This document shows positions 4,842 to 5,910 of a stretch of DNA of 5,910 nucleotides, piece after piece (the stretch's first letter is position 1; every line of letters starts with the position of its first letter). Source of the DNA: Acidobacteriaceae bacterium (lineage in GTDB: Bacteria; Acidobacteriota; Terriglobia; Terriglobales; Acidobacteriaceae). The stretch is taken from NCBI GenBank assembly GCA_003132825.1, contig PKYX01000409.1, positions 339 through 6,248 on the forward strand, read 5' to 3'. Made by a program: the position numbers and the translations under genes. The notes beneath the pieces are model-generated. The model did no database searches. It was not told where the DNA came from and worked only from the letters and a program-made list of their open reading frames with translations.

Positions 4842-5910
4842 ATGGCTGAATTGGTCTCCCATCCCGACGAAGTGAAGATCGTTTCCAAGCGCTTTGGAAA
4901 GGGCGCTACGAGCCTCGACCGTTATCTCGAGCTCGACGGCTACAAAGCCGTGCAAAAGGCCCTGGGCATGGGCGCGGAGGCCATCATCAATGAAGTGAAG
5001 AACTCCGGCTTGCGCGGGCGCGGCGGCGCCGGATTCAACACCGGCCTGAAGTGGTCGTTTGTGCCAAAACAGTCGGCGAAGCCGAAATATATTCTGTGCA
5101 ACGGAGACGAGAGCGAACCCGGGACCTGCAAAGATCGCCTGATTTTCGAGCAGGACCCCCACGCGGTGATTGAAGGCGTCATGATTGCCGGGATCGCGGT
5201 GGGCTCGCATACGGGATACATCTACATCCGCGGCGAATATCGCTATCTGCTTGAGATCACGCAGAAGGCGATTGCCGATGCCTACGCCCGAGGCTTTCTG
5301 GGCAAGAACATTTTCGGCAGCGGATACGACTTTGACATTTATTGGCACGGTGGAGCGGGAGCTTATGAAGTCGGCGAAGAATCGGCGCTCATGGAATCGC
5401 TCGAAGGCAAGCGGGGGATTCCGCGCATCCGGCCTCCTTTCCCCGCCGTGGTCGGACTGTGGGGCGGCCCGACGGTGATCAACAATGCCGAAACCCTGGC
5501 CAGCGTGCCCCCCATCATCCTGGGCGGCGCGGACTGGTACGCCAAGCTGGGCACCCCGAAAAACGGTGGCACGCGGTTGTTCTGCTTGGGCGGGCATTTG
5601 AATCGCCCGGGGGTCTACGAGTTGCCCATGGGGTATAACCTCAAGAGAATGATCTACGACATCGGCGGTGGGATCCCGAACGGCCGCAGTTTGAAAGCGG
5701 TCGTGCCCGGCGGGTCGAGCACGCCGGTACTGGCTCCGGCGGAAATCGACATTCCCATGGATTTCGATTCGCTGGCAAAAGCCGGATCCATGCTGGGTTC
5801 TGGCGGTGTGGTGGTGGTGGATGACACGACGTGCATGGTGAAGTTCGCCCTACGCATCATGAAGTTCTACCAGCATGAAAGCTGCGGATGGTGCATTCCC
5901 TGCCGCGAAG
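4842..5910 (+). CDS. nuoF: NADH-quinone oxidoreductase subunit F (3' truncated by window end)
   Basis: The first 356 residues of the complex I 51-kDa subunit are present and the frame is open at the window edge. In the family this subunit binds FMN and NADH and takes up the first electrons. Visible blocks are LRGRGGAGF (57-65, glycine-rich nucleotide loop), CNGDESEPGTCKDR (86-99, flavin site), GAGAYEVGEESALMESLEGK (171-190), INNAETLASVP (213-223), RPGVYELPMG (255-264) and the start of the N3 [4Fe-4S] motif, SCGWCIPCRE (347-356), with three cysteines; the fourth should lie about 40 residues beyond the edge. Residues E176-V177 stand where most NuoF proteins have I-C. ATG 4842 gives a normal N-terminus (MAELVSHPDE) but lacks an SD. 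About 70-100 residues are missing, and nuoG would be expected next. Confidence 0.95.
   Translation, partial: MAELVSHPDEVKIVSKRFGKGATSLDRYLELDGYKAVQKALGMGAEAIINEVKNSGLRGRGGAGFNTGLKWSFVPKQSAKPKYILCNGDESEPGTCKDRLIFEQDPHAVIEGVMIAGIAVGSHTGYIYIRGEYRYLLEITQKAIADAYARGFLGKNIFGSGYDFDIYWHGGAGAYEVGEESALMESLEGKRGIPRIRPPFPAVVGLWGGPTVINNAETLASVPPIILGGADWYAKLGTPKNGGTRLFCLGGHLNRPGVYELPMGYNLKRMIYDIGGGIPNGRSLKAVVPGGSSTPVLAPAEIDIPMDFDSLAKAGSMLGSGGVVVVDDTTCMVKFALRIMKFYQHESCGWCIPCRE

Noticed and set aside
4695..5597. 300-residue open frame on the minus strand
   Set aside because: It is antisense to nuoE and nuoF, whose identity is certain. High GC leaves long antisense frames open.

Overview
The window looks like a chromosomal segment of a free-living, moderately GC-rich bacterium, most likely an Acidobacteriota (Koribacter/Terriglobales-like) species. 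That assignment is my inference. It rests on the protein style of the complex I subunits, on a short hypothetical starting MIFGFNTDVKHGDTVYHVQS, and on a ThiS ending in FVGGG, all of which resemble acidobacterial proteins I know. No sequence search was possible.

Layout. Positions 1-167 hold no gene I can support. Four genes then lie on the minus strand, read right to left. A 197-residue protein of unknown function (1341-1934) is followed by the sulfur carrier thiS (1075-1275). Next come a MerR-family regulator (462-941) with its own consensus-like promoter, and an 87-residue zinc-ribbon protein (168-431) directly behind it. From a divergent intergenic region (1935-2082), the plus strand carries the start of a respiratory complex I operon: nuoA (2083-2493), nuoC (2493-2990), nuoD (2999-4204), nuoE (4274-4777), a possible 21-codon mini-ORF (4774-4839) and nuoF, cut by the window end (4842-5910).

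How the genes work together. NuoE and NuoF belong to the NADH-oxidising module of NADH:quinone oxidoreductase. NuoC and NuoD form part of the connecting, quinone-binding arm. NuoA is a membrane subunit next to the quinone site. Tight spacing and the TAATG overlap of nuoA/nuoC indicate one transcript that continues beyond the window. The clearest oddity is that nuoB, which normally sits between nuoA and nuoC and carries the terminal N2 iron-sulfur cluster, is absent from this position.

I did not find a mobile element, CRISPR array, RNA gene or clearly new defence or biosynthetic system. The points worth following are the missing nuoB, the mini-ORF ahead of an SD-less nuoF, inverted repeats over two promoters, a possible hairpin over the nuoE ribosome binding site, and the uncharacterised protein beside thiS.
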